A DNA stretch of 64,000 bases from Streptomyces niger (GCF_000718305.1 NZ_JOFQ01000013.1:186001-250000); one strand, 5' to 3'. Positions 1-8,919 are shown, counted from the stretch's first letter. Made by a program: numbers and translations. The notes: a model not told the origin generated them from the sequence alone.

Positions 1-1398
1 CAGTTGTTTCAGCCGGGGGCCGGGCGGCCCGGAGGCGAGGTAGCTGAAGAAGCCGTGCCACCACGGGCCGAGGTCGCCGAACCGGGTCAGCTGCCCGTAG
101 ACGGACAGCAGCGCGAGGAAGACGGCCTGGTCGGGGCTGTGCGCGGGGTCGTGGCGGCGGTCCAGGTCGGCCTGGATGTAGCCGCGCAGGCCGTCTTGGA
201 GCGCCGCCGCGTTCGGGTAGCGCACGCCGGCCAGTGGACGGTCGAGCGTGTCGAGGTCGAGGCGGTCGGCGGGGTCGGGCACGGAGGCGGCGACCAGGGT
301 GTGGAGTGCGGCGCTGCCGGGGTCGGCGGCGGCGTACTTCTCCTCGAAGTCGGTCCAGTGCACGGCCGTGCGTTCCGGGTGGGCGGTGAACAGCCGGTGG
401 TAGTGGGCGAACCCCAGCTCCTTGGCGATGAGCGGCCAGATGTCGCGGGTGAAGTCGGGGCCGCCGGGCCGGGCGAGCAGTGCGTCCGCCTCGGCGGGCC
501 CGAAAAACCGCGGCAGCGGCGGCCGTTCGCCCGTCCAGTCGTAACCGATCTTGGAGTGGTAGGGGACGCCGCGCCGCGACCCGACGTGCAGCACCGGCTC
601 CTCGCCCGACGGCAGGTACCCGAGCTGCCCGTCGGGCCGGGTGAGGTAGCGGCCGCCGCGGCCCTCGGTGAGCAGGATCATCAGGTCGACGAAGGCCAGG
701 CCCATGCCCCGGACCAGTACCGGTTCGCCGGCGCGCAGCCCGGACAGGTCGCTGTCGGCGGTGAAGTCCGGCGGCAGGTACGTCAGTCCGTGCGTGGCGG
801 CGAAGGAGGCCAGCGCCTGTTCTTCGGGCGGCGGTTCGGAGCCGAGGTGGCCGAGGGTGAGCACGACGAGGTCGGCGACGAGCGGGGCGGGGCGGCCTTC
901 GAGCCAGACCTGCTGGCGGCCGTCGCGCGGCCCGGCGAGCCGGACGGCGTGGTGCCGGTGTTCGTGCACGGCGATCCGGGGTGGCAGGGCCGCGACCGCG
1001 CGGTCGTACACCCAGCCGAGGTAGTGGCCCTGGAGCCGGCGGTCGGCGAAGTCCCGCGGCCCCAGCGCGCCGGCCGCCTCGGCCGCGCCGGACGGCACGG
1101 TGACCGTGCCGTCCCCGGCCTGCCGCGCCCAGGCGGCGAGGGTGGGTCCGGCGCGTACCGGGCCGACCATCTCCACGGACGCGTCGGTGAACATGGTGAT
1201 GTCCTCGGCGAGGGAGTTCATCCACAGCAGCGGGGACTGGTCGTGCCGCCAGATCCGGCCGGCGCCGGGCGGGTGCGGGTCGACGAGGTGGATGTCCAGC
1301 GGCCGGTCGCCGTAGAGGTCGGCGGCGTTGGCGGCGATGCGTTCCAGCAGCCCGGTCCCCCGCGGCCCGGCCCCCACGATCACCAGCGTCGGGCTCAT
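1..1398 (-). CDS. FAD/NAD(P)-binding protein (3' end outside window)
   Basis: The protein begins MSPTLVIVGAGPRGTG, a dinucleotide-binding GxGxxG fold of the NAD_binding_9 type (FAD/NAD(P)-binding proteins related to lysine/ornithine N-monooxygenases). The 466 codons visible contain no stop, so the C-terminus lies off the left edge. Its ATG overlaps the stop of the upstream permease gene (ATGA at 1395-1398), so the two are translationally coupled. The setting next to an amino-acid ABC permease, and across from a flavin monooxygenase and a GNAT protein, suggests a redox step on an imported amine or sulfur compound. The substrate cannot be read from the sequence. Confidence 0.8.
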   Translation of the reverse strand, partial: MSPTLVIVGAGPRGTGLLERIAANAADLYGDRPLDIHLVDPHPPGAGRIWRHDQSPLLWMNSLAEDITMFTDASVEMVGPVRAGPTLAAWARQAGDGTVTVPSGAAEAAGALGPRDFADRRLQGHYLGWVYDRAVAALPPRIAVHEHRHHAVRLAGPRDGRQQVWLEGRPAPLVADLVVLTLGHLGSEPPPEEQALASFAATHGLTYLPPDFTADSDLSGLRAGEPVLVRGMGLAFVDLMILLTEGRGGRYLTRPDGQLGYLPSGEEPVLHVGSRRGVPYHSKIGYDWTGERPPLPRFFGPAEADALLARPGGPDFTRDIWPLIAKELGFAHYHRLFTAHPERTAVHWTDFEEKYAAADPGSAALHTLVAASVPDPADRLDLDTLDRPLAGVRYPNAAALQDGLRGYIQADLDRRHDPAHSPDQAVFLALLSVYGQLTRFGDLGPWWHGFFSYLASGPPGPRLKQL

Positions 1399-2273
1399 CG
1401 GGCGCGCTCCGCACCGCGTGCGTAGTGCCGCTCCACGTAGTACTGGCCGACGCTGAGCACCGAGGTGATGACGACGTACCAGATGGTGGCGACGAGCAGC
1501 AGCGGGATGACCTGGTAGGTGCGGTGGTAGACCAGCTGCACGGAGTACAGCAGGTCCTGGACCGCGATGACGGAGACGATCGAGGTGCCCTTGAGGGTGC
1601 CGATCAGCATGTTCCCGGCGGGCGGCACGATCGCGCGCATGGCCTGTGGCAGCACGATCCGCCGGCCGCGCCGCCACCGGCTCAGGCCGAGGGACTGCGC
1701 GGCCTCCAGCTGGCCGCGGTCGACGGAGAGGATGCCGCCGCGTACGACCTCGGCGGCGTAGGCGGCCTCGTGCAGGGTGAGGCCGATGAGGGCGACGGTG
1801 AGCGGGCCGAAGAGGTGCACCGTCTTCACGCCGAGGATGTGCGGGTACAGCGCGCCGATGTTGAACCAGAAGAGGAGCTGCACCAGGACGGGCATCGACC
1901 GGAACAGCCACACGTAGCCCCAGCCGACGCCTCTGAGCACGGGGTTGGCGGACAGTCGCAGCGCGGCGAGCAGGGTGCCCAGCGCGAAGCCGAGCACCAT
2001 GACCAGCGCGGTGAGCCAGAGCGTGAGCCACAGGCCGCGCAGGACGGCGGTGGTGAAGAAGTAGCTCGCGACCACGTCCCATTGGAAGGCGTCGTTGCGG
2101 ACGACCGAGGTGGCGGCGAGCGCGAGGAGGACCAGGACGAGCGCCGCGGCGGCCCGTTGGCCGGTGCGGCGGCGCGGGACGATGCGGGGCGCCTCGTCGG
2201 GGTCGGTTCTCCCCGGTGGCGGCGGGTGGGCAGGGGTGTCGAGGGTGCCGGGGACCGGCTGGGCGGAAGGCAT
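1395..2273 (-). CDS. Amino-acid-type ABC transporter permease
   Basis: This is an inner-membrane permease of the polar amino acid (HisM/TcyL) family. It has several hydrophobic spans after a basic, proline-rich N-terminus, and the family EAA loop is readable as EAAQSLGLSRWRRGRRI followed by VLPQAMRAIVPPAGN. I chose the ATG at 2273 (MPSAQPV) because GACGGAG lies 7 nt upstream; an in-frame GTG at 2324 would add 17 residues without a better ribosome site. The gene overlaps the FAD/NAD(P) gene by ATGA. The likely binding protein is encoded divergently at 4252-5178. No ATPase gene is visible, so it is either beyond the left edge or elsewhere. A candidate promoter reads TTGACA (2399-2394) with TAGCCT (2374-2369) on the minus strand, spacing 19. 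Confidence 0.88.
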   Translation of the reverse strand: MPSAQPVPGTLDTPAHPPPPGRTDPDEAPRIVPRRRTGQRAAAALVLVLLALAATSVVRNDAFQWDVVASYFFTTAVLRGLWLTLWLTALVMVLGFALGTLLAALRLSANPVLRGVGWGYVWLFRSMPVLVQLLFWFNIGALYPHILGVKTVHLFGPLTVALIGLTLHEAAYAAEVVRGGILSVDRGQLEAAQSLGLSRWRRGRRIVLPQAMRAIVPPAGNMLIGTLKGTSIVSVIAVQDLLYSVQLVYHRTYQVIPLLLVATIWYVVITSVLSVGQYYVERHYARGAERAR

Positions 2274-2472
2274 GCGAAGGCTCCGTCGATGCAGAGATCG
2301 AACACGGGAGTGGAGCGCCTTCACACAGGCTCAGAAAACGGTCGCGCCCCTCAGCACGGCCGCCTTTGAGGCTATGGCGACGGTACGGCGCACTGTCAAG
2401 CCCGTCCGGATCGTGAGATGTTGGTCTCGTCGGCAGTTGACGCGGAAACGGATGCCTGTTCCACTTGGCGGC

Positions 2473-2544
2473 ATGCACTCATGGCAGCGGCTGGTCACCC
2501 GCGACCACATCGACTTCGGTCGAGTGTGGTCGTCGTCCTGTTGA
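2473..2544 (+). CDS. Putative cysteine/sulfur attenuation leader peptide (23 aa)
   Basis: A short ORF encodes a 23-residue peptide ending LVTRDHIDFGRVWSSSC. The core R-x-H-I-D-x-x-R-V-x-S-x-x-C matches the pattern I know from actinobacterial 'putative leader peptides' found upstream of sulfur-assimilation and ABC-transporter operons. In the mycobacterial examples, ribosome stalling at cysteine codons senses cysteine supply. Here the last sense codon is a single TGT. The ORF lies 167 nt before the monooxygenase gene, at the head of the plus-strand operon. The upstream Shine-Dalgarno sequence is weak (GGCGGC). I could not see a clear terminator between the leader and the next gene, so the mechanism (transcriptional or translational) is open. 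Confidence 0.7.
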   Translation: MHSWQRLVTRDHIDFGRVWSSSC

Positions 2545-2711
2545 GCTGACCCCCTGCACCACGCCCGCCGTCCTCTTCGGCCGGGCCGTTTCGCGGTTCT
2601 GATCACCTCTTCCTGATCCCGCCGCGCCTTCACACGCCTCCGCGCCTCCCTCGGCGCACCCTCCCCTCGCTTCCCCGTTCCTTCGGCCTGCTCGAAGAAG
2701 GGCGCGACACC

Positions 2712-3758
2712 ATGCGCTTCGGCGTCATGACATTGATCGACAACGTCCCGGACGCGGTGTCCGGGCGGCTGCTCACGCCGCATCGGCGCCTCCAGGAGGT
2801 CGTCGAACTGGCCGTACTGGCAGAGGAGTTGGGCTACGACGCCGTCGGCGTCGGGGAACGGCACGGACCGCCGTTCCTCGCCAGCTCCCCGGCCACGGTC
2901 CTGGGCGCGATCGCCGCGCGCACCCACCGCATCCGCCTCTTCACCACCGTCACCGTCCTGTCCACTCTCGACCCGGTCCGGGTCGCCGAGGAGTACGCCA
3001 CCGTCGACCAGCTCTCCGGCGGCCGCCTGGAGCTGATGATCGGCAAGGGCAATGCACCCGAACCGTGGGCCCTCTTCGGCCGCGACCCGGCCGACCGGTA
3101 CGACCTCCACGAGGAGAACTACGAACTGTTGCACCGGCTGTGGAGCGAGGAGAAGGTCACCTGGTCAGGGCGGTTCCGCCCACCGCTGACCGACGCGACC
3201 ACGCTCCCCCGCCCGTACCGGCGGCCGCCCACCGTCTGGCACGGCAGCGCCACCAGCGAACGCTCCGCGGATTTCGCCGCCGTATGGGGCGACCCGCTGT
3301 TCACCGCCAACGTCATCCAGCCCGTCGCCGACTACGCCCGGCTGATCGACCACTACCGCGAACGCTGGGCGGAGTACGGCCACGACCCCTCGGCCGCGCT
3401 GGTCGGCGCGGGCGGCACCCTGTACGTCGCCCCGAGCGACCGCGCCGCGCGCGAGGAGTTCGCGCCGTACTACGAGGCGGCGGTCGCGGCCCGGGACGTG
3501 CCCGGCAACAACACCCCCTACCGCCGTCTCGACGATGCCGCAGCCCACGGGCCCGCCCTCGTCGGCTCGCCGGACCGGGTCATCGACAAGATCCTCCAGC
3601 AGCACGCGGCGTACGGGCACGCGGTGCAGTTCTTCGGCGTGGAGAGCGCCGGGCTGCCGTTCGCGCGCAAGGCCGAGGTGCTGCGGCTGGCGGCCGACCA
3701 GGTGCTGCCGGCGCTCCGCAAGGAGGCGCCCGACACGCTCCCCTGGGACCGCCCGTGA
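2712..3758 (+). CDS. LLM-class flavin-dependent oxidoreductase (luciferase-like monooxygenase)
   Basis: This 348-residue protein belongs to the bacterial luciferase-like TIM-barrel family, which uses reduced FMN and O2. It shows the family start MRFGVMTL, the helix-strand repeat around LAEELGYDAVGVGERHG (roughly residues 36-51), and the TVTVLSTLDPVRVAEEYATVDQLSGGRLELMIGKG segment that shapes the FMN pocket. It is the first full gene of a plus-strand operon and overlaps the GNAT gene by GTGA (3755-3758). A monooxygenase plus acetyltransferase plus cystine-type transporter recalls the Bacillus subtilis ytmI operon, so oxidative C-S cleavage of an imported organosulfur compound is a reasonable guess. 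This is inference from context. Confidence 0.88.
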   Translation: MRFGVMTLIDNVPDAVSGRLLTPHRRLQEVVELAVLAEELGYDAVGVGERHGPPFLASSPATVLGAIAARTHRIRLFTTVTVLSTLDPVRVAEEYATVDQLSGGRLELMIGKGNAPEPWALFGRDPADRYDLHEENYELLHRLWSEEKVTWSGRFRPPLTDATTLPRPYRRPPTVWHGSATSERSADFAAVWGDPLFTANVIQPVADYARLIDHYRERWAEYGHDPSAALVGAGGTLYVAPSDRAAREEFAPYYEAAVAARDVPGNNTPYRRLDDAAAHGPALVGSPDRVIDKILQQHAAYGHAVQFFGVESAGLPFARKAEVLRLAADQVLPALRKEAPDTLPWDRP

Positions 3759-4255
3759 CCGCTCCGGCCCCGCATCCCACCGAACTGACGGTGCATCACA
3801 CCACCGTCACCGACCCGCTCGCCCGACCGCTGCTCACCGAGCTGACCTACGAGTACAGCACCCGCTACGAGAAGCCGGTGGACCTGGACCGGGAGTACCC
3901 ACCCGAGGAGTTCGGCCCACCCGGCGGCGCCTTCCTGCTGCTCCTGGAGCACGGCCGGCCGGTCGCCGGCGGCGCGTACCGGCAGTACGACGCGCACACC
4001 GCCGAGCTGAAACGGATCTGGACGCACTCGGCGCACCGCCGCCGGGGACTGGCCCGGCGCGTCCTGCACGCCCTGGAGCGGGACGCCGCCGCGCGCGGCT
4101 ACACCCGCCTCTACCTCACCACCGGCCCGCGCCAGCCCGAGGCCAAGGGCCTTTACCTCGCGGCCGGTTACCGCCCGCTCTTCGATGTGACCGCCGACCC
4201 GGAGTCGATCGGCCCGCTGCCCTTCGAGAAGTACCTGGAGATCCCGGCCCCATGA
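3755..4255 (+). CDS. GNAT family N-acetyltransferase
   Basis: This 166-residue protein has the GNAT acetyl-CoA motif: RIWTHSAHRRRGLARRVL carries the R/Q-x-x-G-x-A pyrophosphate loop (HRRRGLA), followed by a YTRLYLTTGPRQPEAKGLYLAAGY strand-helix typical of the C-terminal half. The start is the GTG that overlaps the monooxygenase stop, and the gene ends in an ATGA overlap with the next gene, so three genes form a tight operon. In sulfur-scavenging operons of this layout, N-acetylation of a cysteine conjugate comes before oxidative cleavage; that role is proposed by analogy only. Other amine substrates remain possible. Confidence 0.85.
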   Translation: MTAPAPHPTELTVHHTTVTDPLARPLLTELTYEYSTRYEKPVDLDREYPPEEFGPPGGAFLLLLEHGRPVAGGAYRQYDAHTAELKRIWTHSAHRRRGLARRVLHALERDAAARGYTRLYLTTGPRQPEAKGLYLAAGYRPLFDVTADPESIGPLPFEKYLEIPAP

Positions 4256-5178
4256 GCCCGAACGCCACCAGAGCCGCCGTACTGCTCGCCGCCGCGGCCC
4301 TCGCCCTGACCTCCTGCGCCGCGCCGAAGGAGACGGCGAAGACGGCCGGCGCGGCCGAGGAGAAGATCCCCACCACCGATGTGGTCAAGGACGTCAGGCA
4401 GGATCCTGCCGCCGCGAAGCTGCTGCCGGAAGCCGTACGCGAGCGCGGCACCCTCTCCCTCGCCACCAGCGTCGGCACGCCGCCCGGCGCCACCTACCTG
4501 CCGGACGGGAAGACCGTGGTGGGGCAGGACATCGACTTCGCCGACGCCGTGGCGAAGGTACTCGGCCTGCGCTTCACGCGCGAGGAAGCCGGCTTCGAAG
4601 CGATCCTGCCGGCGTTGGGCAGCGGCAAGTACGACCTGGGGACCGGCAATTTCGGTGTCACCCGGGACCGCAAGAAGACGATCGACTTCGTCACCTACAT
4701 CAACGACGGCCAGGGCTTCGCGGTCCGCGACGACAGTCCCCTGAAGAAGGTCACCGATCTGACGCAGCTGTGCGGCCTGACCGTGGCGACCTCGGCGGGC
4801 ACCACCTTCGAGGCGACGCTGGAGCAGAGCCGCTCCCGCTGCACGAAGGCCGGCGAGAAGCCGTACGAGGTCAAGACCTACGCCGAACAGGGCGCGCTGT
4901 GGATCTCCCTCCAGCAGGGCCGCAGCGACGTGGTGATGAGCACCATCAACGGGCTGCGCTATGCGGTGCGGCAGCAGGAGGGGCTGCGCTTCCTGAACGA
5001 GTACCAGCGACTGGACGTCGGATTCGCCTTCAAGAAGGGCAGCGAGCTGACCCCCGCCTTCCGGGCGGCGGTGAACCGGCTGAAGAAGGACGGCACGTAC
5101 GACCGCATCCTGAAGAAGTGGGGCACCACGGGCTCGGCGATCGACGCCTCCCGCATCAATCCACCGGCCAAGGGGTGA
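4252..5178 (+). CDS. ABC transporter substrate-binding lipoprotein, amino-acid type
   Basis: The 308-residue product opens with a lipoprotein signal, LLAAAALALTSC, with the modified cysteine at residue 22. The body is an SBP_bac_3 (cluster 3, amino acid) fold: VGTPPGATYLPDG, VGQDIDFADAVAKVLG, YDLGTGNFGVTRDRKKTIDFV and the late YDRILKKWG are characteristic. It probably delivers substrate to the permease encoded divergently at 1395-2273. Its ATG overlaps the GNAT stop (ATGA). Cystine or another sulfur amino acid fits the leader peptide and the neighbours, but ligand specificity cannot be read from the sequence. Confidence 0.9.
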   Translation: MSPNATRAAVLLAAAALALTSCAAPKETAKTAGAAEEKIPTTDVVKDVRQDPAAAKLLPEAVRERGTLSLATSVGTPPGATYLPDGKTVVGQDIDFADAVAKVLGLRFTREEAGFEAILPALGSGKYDLGTGNFGVTRDRKKTIDFVTYINDGQGFAVRDDSPLKKVTDLTQLCGLTVATSAGTTFEATLEQSRSRCTKAGEKPYEVKTYAEQGALWISLQQGRSDVVMSTINGLRYAVRQQEGLRFLNEYQRLDVGFAFKKGSELTPAFRAAVNRLKKDGTYDRILKKWGTTGSAIDASRINPPAKG

Positions 5179-5473
5179 GGGCGACACGAAGCCGGCCGAC
5201 GTGACCGCCGCCCCGGTTCCCGCCGCGCAGCTGCATTCTTACCGGTATATTGCGATCTGTCCTGCCGGGCGGGTCCAAGGGAGCGCGCACACCGTGTGAC
5301 ACCCTTCGCACAGTCAGTTCGCGGTCATCGCCTTGAAGCTGACGCTGTGCCATCCTCATTGCACCAGATGTGTCACGAACCCCCCATGCGGCGGCTATCC
5401 ACTTGGCACATCATCCGCGTCATGGCCGACCATAGAGGGGCGGACAGCACACCGCGGGAGAGAGGAGGCGTCC

Positions 5474-5929
5474 ATGGGATCGGTGCGCAAGGCGAGTGCG
5501 TGGCTTGGCCTCGTCGACGACAACGATGACGAGCGTTACTACGACGACGACTACGCCGAGGGGTCCGAGCCCGAACAGACGGGCGGCAACTCCTGGGTGA
5601 CCGACCCTCGGGTGCGGGTGGCCGACCAGACGGCGCAGGAGCAGGGCACCCGGATCGCCACGGTCACCCCGGACGGCTTCCGGGACGCCCGTGGGATCGG
5701 TGAGCTCTTCCGGTCCGGTGTGCCGGTCATCGTCAACCTCACGGCGATGGACTCCGCCGACGCCAAGCGGGTCGTCGACTTCGCGGCGGGGCTGACGTTC
5801 GGGCTGCGCGGCTCGATCGAGCGCGTGGCGACGCGGGTCTTCCTCCTCACGCCGCCCGACTACCGGGTGGTGAGCGGCGGCGAGGTCACGGGCCGCCGCC
5901 GCGAGGGCGGGTTCTTCAACCAGAGCTGA
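5474..5929 (+). CDS. sflB: SepF-like cell-division protein
   Basis: The 151-residue product has an acidic, tyrosine/aspartate-rich N-terminal linker ([16 protein letters not shown]) after a short N-terminal helix. The SepF domain then spans roughly residues 55-130 ([30 protein letters not shown]). SepF proteins polymerise at the septum, bind FtsZ and tether it to the membrane; Streptomyces carry extra copies that modulate Z-ring formation. AGAGGAGG precedes the ATG by 7 nt. The symbol sflB is given from length and from my memory of the acyl-CoA dehydrogenase neighbour in S. coelicolor, so it is less certain than the family. The gene stands outside the ftsZ cluster and converges on the dehydrogenase gene. 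Confidence 0.88.
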   Translation: MGSVRKASAWLGLVDDNDDERYYDDDYAEGSEPEQTGGNSWVTDPRVRVADQTAQEQGTRIATVTPDGFRDARGIGELFRSGVPVIVNLTAMDSADAKRVVDFAAGLTFGLRGSIERVATRVFLLTPPDYRVVSGGEVTGRRREGGFFNQS

Positions 5930-5938
5930 CGTCGCTCT

Positions 5939-5964
5939 TGCGGATCGGCCGCGGCCGATCCGCA
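5939..5964. terminator. Bidirectional hairpin between sepF-like gene and acyl-CoA dehydrogenase gene
   Basis: A perfect inverted repeat with 12-bp arms (TGCGGATCGGCC) and a 2-nt centre lies 10 nt after the SepF-like stop and 18 nt from the stop of the convergent dehydrogenase gene. It has no T-tract, which is usual for Streptomyces terminators. Confidence 0.75.
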
Positions 5965-5981
5965 GGAGCACGTCGGCCCGC

Positions 5982-7169
5982 TCACCGGAAGGCGTCGAGC
6001 CCGGTGAGTGCCTTGCCCAGTACGAGCTGGTGCATTTCCACGGTGCCCTCGTAGGTGAGCACCGATTCCAGGTTCGTGGCGTGCCGCATGACGGGGTACT
6101 CCAGCGAGATGCCGTTGGCACCCAGGATGGTGCGCGAGGTGCGGCAGATCTCGATCGCCTCCCGCACGTTGTTGAGCTTGCCGAAGCTGACCTGCTCCGG
6201 GCGGAGCTTCCCCGCGTCCAGCCGGCGCCCGAGGTGGTGCGCGAGCAGGACGCCCTTGTGCAGCTCCACGGCCATGTCGGCGAGCTTGCCCTGGGTGAGC
6301 TGGAAGCCGCCGATCGCCTTGCCGAACTGCTCGCGGGTCTTCGCGTAGCCAAGGGCCGACTCGAAGCTGGCGCGGGCCGCGCCCATGGCGCCCCAGACGA
6401 TGCCGTACCGGGCGTGGCTGAGGCAGCTGAGGGGGCCGCGCAGGCCCTTGACCTCCGGCAGTACCGCGTCGGCGGGCAGCCGGACGTCGTCCAGGACCAG
6501 CTCGCTGGTGACCGAGGCGCGCAGCGACCACTTGTGCTTGATCTCGGGCGCGGAGAAGCCGGGGGCGTCGGTGGGCACGACGAAGCCGCGGACGCCGTCG
6601 TCGGTGCGGGCCCAGACCACCGCGACGCCGGCCACCGAGCCGTTGGTGATCCACATCTTGCGGCCGTTGAGGATCCAGTCCGAGCCGTCGCGCTTGGCGA
6701 AGGTGCGCATGTTGGCCGGGTCGGAGCCGTGGTCGGGCTCGGTGAGGCCGAAGCAGCCGATGACCTCGCCGGCGGCCATCCGCGGCAGCCACTGCTGCTT
6801 CTGCTCCTCGGAGCCGAACTTCCAGATGGCGTACATGGCGAGCGAGCCCTGCACGGAGACCAGCGAGCGGATGCCGGAGTCGGCGGCCTCCAGCTCCAGG
6901 CAGGCCAGGCCGTACTGGACGGCGGAGGCACCGGCGCAGCCGTAGCCGGTGAGCGACATGCCGAGCGCGCCGATGGAGCCCAGCTCCCGGGCCAGGTCCT
7001 GGATGCCGGGCAGCTCGCCGGCCTCGTACCACTCGGCGATGTGCGGCAGCACGCGGTCGGCGGCCCACTGCCGGACGGTGTCGCGGACGGCCTTGTCCTC
7101 GTCGGAGAGGAGGTCGTCGATGCCCAGCGGGTCGGCCGGGTCGAAGGGCGGCAGGGTGGATGCGGACAT
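5982..7169 (-). CDS. Acyl-CoA dehydrogenase, glutaryl-CoA dehydrogenase-like
   Basis: This 395-residue flavoenzyme has all acyl-CoA dehydrogenase blocks. They are the N-terminal helical domain (LLSDEDKAVRDTVRQWAADRVLP), the FAD/substrate middle domain with CFGLTEPDHGSDP and WILNGRKMWITNG, and the C-terminal helices with YAKTREQFGKAIGGFQLTQGKLADM. The segment TYEGTVEMHQLVLGKALTG carries the catalytic glutamate of the YEG motif in the position used by glutaryl-CoA dehydrogenases. It probably acts in lysine/tryptophan or short-chain acyl-CoA breakdown. The gene is monocistronic, faces the SepF-like gene tail to tail and is preceded by its own 120-nt gap. Confidence 0.88.
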   Translation of the reverse strand: MSASTLPPFDPADPLGIDDLLSDEDKAVRDTVRQWAADRVLPHIAEWYEAGELPGIQDLARELGSIGALGMSLTGYGCAGASAVQYGLACLELEAADSGIRSLVSVQGSLAMYAIWKFGSEEQKQQWLPRMAAGEVIGCFGLTEPDHGSDPANMRTFAKRDGSDWILNGRKMWITNGSVAGVAVVWARTDDGVRGFVVPTDAPGFSAPEIKHKWSLRASVTSELVLDDVRLPADAVLPEVKGLRGPLSCLSHARYGIVWGAMGAARASFESALGYAKTREQFGKAIGGFQLTQGKLADMAVELHKGVLLAHHLGRRLDAGKLRPEQVSFGKLNNVREAIEICRTSRTILGANGISLEYPVMRHATNLESVLTYEGTVEMHQLVLGKALTGLDAFR

Positions 7170-7290
7170 GACGAGGGCCTCCTGCGGCTGCGCGAAAAAC
7201 TAGCAGTGGTAGTTATTGCTCACGGCAGACGTTACGACGCGCGCGGACGCGCCACAAGAGGGCCCGTGCCGGACCCGGCGACGGGACGGC

Positions 7291-8919
7291 TCAGTGCGGG
7301 CGGGAGGCGGCGGTGGCACGCTCGGAGCCGTGGCCCGGGCCCGCGGCGTCCCCGTCGGCGCGCTCCGAGGGCTCGGCCGCGCGCCGGGGCAGCCGGAGCG
7401 CTATCGCCGCACCGACCAGCAGCAGCACCGCGCTGGCCACGAGAGTGACGTGCAGACCGTGCACGAAGGACGCGCGGGCCGCCTCGCGCAGCGCGCGCCG
7501 CGCGTGTGCCCCGAGATCGCCGGCGACCTGGTACGCCTCGCCCAGGGAGTGCCCCGCGGCCCGGCTCGCACGGTGCGGCACGCCCGCGACGTGGTGCAGC
7601 CCGGGCGCGTAGACGGCGTTCATCACGCTGCCGAGCAGGGCCACGCCGATGCCGGCGCCGAGCTGGTAGGAGGTCTCCCCGATGGCCGCCGCTCCCCCGG
7701 ACGCCTCGGCGGGCGCCTCGCTGAGCATCGACTCGTACGCGCCGAAGAGCGTGGACTGGAAGCCGAAGCCGAGCAGGACGAAGCCGGCGGAGAGCTGCCA
7801 GGGGTGGTCGTGGGTGCCCATCGTGGTCAGGCAGAGCACGGCGAAGGCGGTGAGTACGAAGCCCGCCGAGACCATCACCCGCGGGCCGAGCCGCGTCAGC
7901 ATCCGGGAGCCGGTGAGCCCGGCCGCCATCGCGGCGAAGACCAGCGGCAGCATCCGCAGCCCGGTCTCCAGCGGGCTCATGCCGAGCACCAGCTGGAGGT
8001 ACTGCACGGCTATGAGCTGCAGGCCGACCAGCGCCAGCATGGCCAGCACGATGCAGCCGACGGACGTGCCGAACGCCGGGCGGGCGAAGAGCCGCATGTC
8101 GATCAGCGGGTGCTCGCGGCGCCGCTGGCGGCGGACGAAGAGGGCGAGCAGCAGCGCCCCGACGAGGATCGGGAGCAGCGTCGTCCAGCCCAGGACGGGC
8201 GCCCCGCTGCCGATCCGCTTCACCCCGAAGACCAGGCCGAGCACGCCGAGCGCCGCGACGACCGCGCCGAGCACGTCCCACGGGCCGTTCCGCTCGCCCC
8301 GGGACTCCGGCAGCAGCCAGCGGCCGACCAGCAGCATCACGGCCATCATCGGGATGTTGATGAGGAAGACCGAACCCCACCAGAAGTTCTCGACCAGGAA
8401 GCCGCCGAGCACCGGGCCGACGGCCGCGCCGACCGCGGCGACCGCGCTCCACACGCCGATGGCCACGGCCCGCTCCCGCCGGTCGGGGAAGACCTGGCGC
8501 AGGATCGACAGCGTCGCCGGCATGATCATCGCGCCGCCGACGCCGAGCAGCGCCCTGGCCACGATGAGGATCTGTGGGTTGGGCGCCAGCGCGGCACCGG
8601 CCGAGGCGATCGCGAAGAGCCCGTAGCCGAAGAGCAGTATCCGGCGTCTGCCGACTCTGTCGCCGAGCGTCCCGAAGAGGATCAGCAGGGACGCCGCGAT
8701 GAGCGGATAGACATCGACGACCCAGAGCAGTTCGACGGGCCCCGGACGCAGATCCTCGGTCACGGCCGGCACGGCGACGTAGAGGATCGTCGTGTCCAGG
8801 GCGACGAACAGCAGGCTGACGCAGAGCACGATCAGCACGGTCCAGCGGTTGGCGCCGCCGCCGCGATGCCGGGTGACACCAGCCGTCCGCTCTGCGCCGG
8901 ACGTGGTTGTCCCGGACAT
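7291..8919 (-). CDS. DHA2-family MFS drug efflux transporter (14 TM)
   Basis: The 542-residue protein is an EmrB/QacA-type drug:H+ antiporter. Motif A appears as GTLGDRVGRRRILLFG, motif C-like glycine-rich helices follow (GVWSAVAAVGAAVGPVLGG), and the early LDTTILYVAVPAV signature of the DHA2 family is present. Hydrophobic spans are consistent with 14 TM helices, and the cytoplasmic tail is basic and low-complexity. AGGAGGTG sits 6 nt before the ATG, a very strong ribosome site. A 17-bp palindrome at 9051-9067 upstream could be the operator of an unlinked repressor. The substrate is unknown. Confidence 0.9.
   Translation of the reverse strand: MSGTTTSGAERTAGVTRHRGGGANRWTVLIVLCVSLLFVALDTTILYVAVPAVTEDLRPGPVELLWVVDVYPLIAASLLILFGTLGDRVGRRRILLFGYGLFAIASAGAALAPNPQILIVARALLGVGGAMIMPATLSILRQVFPDRRERAVAIGVWSAVAAVGAAVGPVLGGFLVENFWWGSVFLINIPMMAVMLLVGRWLLPESRGERNGPWDVLGAVVAALGVLGLVFGVKRIGSGAPVLGWTTLLPILVGALLLALFVRRQRRREHPLIDMRLFARPAFGTSVGCIVLAMLALVGLQLIAVQYLQLVLGMSPLETGLRMLPLVFAAMAAGLTGSRMLTRLGPRVMVSAGFVLTAFAVLCLTTMGTHDHPWQLSAGFVLLGFGFQSTLFGAYESMLSEAPAEASGGAAAIGETSYQLGAGIGVALLGSVMNAVYAPGLHHVAGVPHRASRAAGHSLGEAYQVAGDLGAHARRALREAARASFVHGLHVTLVASAVLLLVGAAIALRLPRRAAEPSERADGDAAGPGHGSERATAASRPH

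Noticed and set aside
4..1425. Plus-strand open frame at the left edge
   Set aside because: The minus strand encodes an FAD/NAD(P)-binding protein with a clear GxGxxG start and coupling to the permease.
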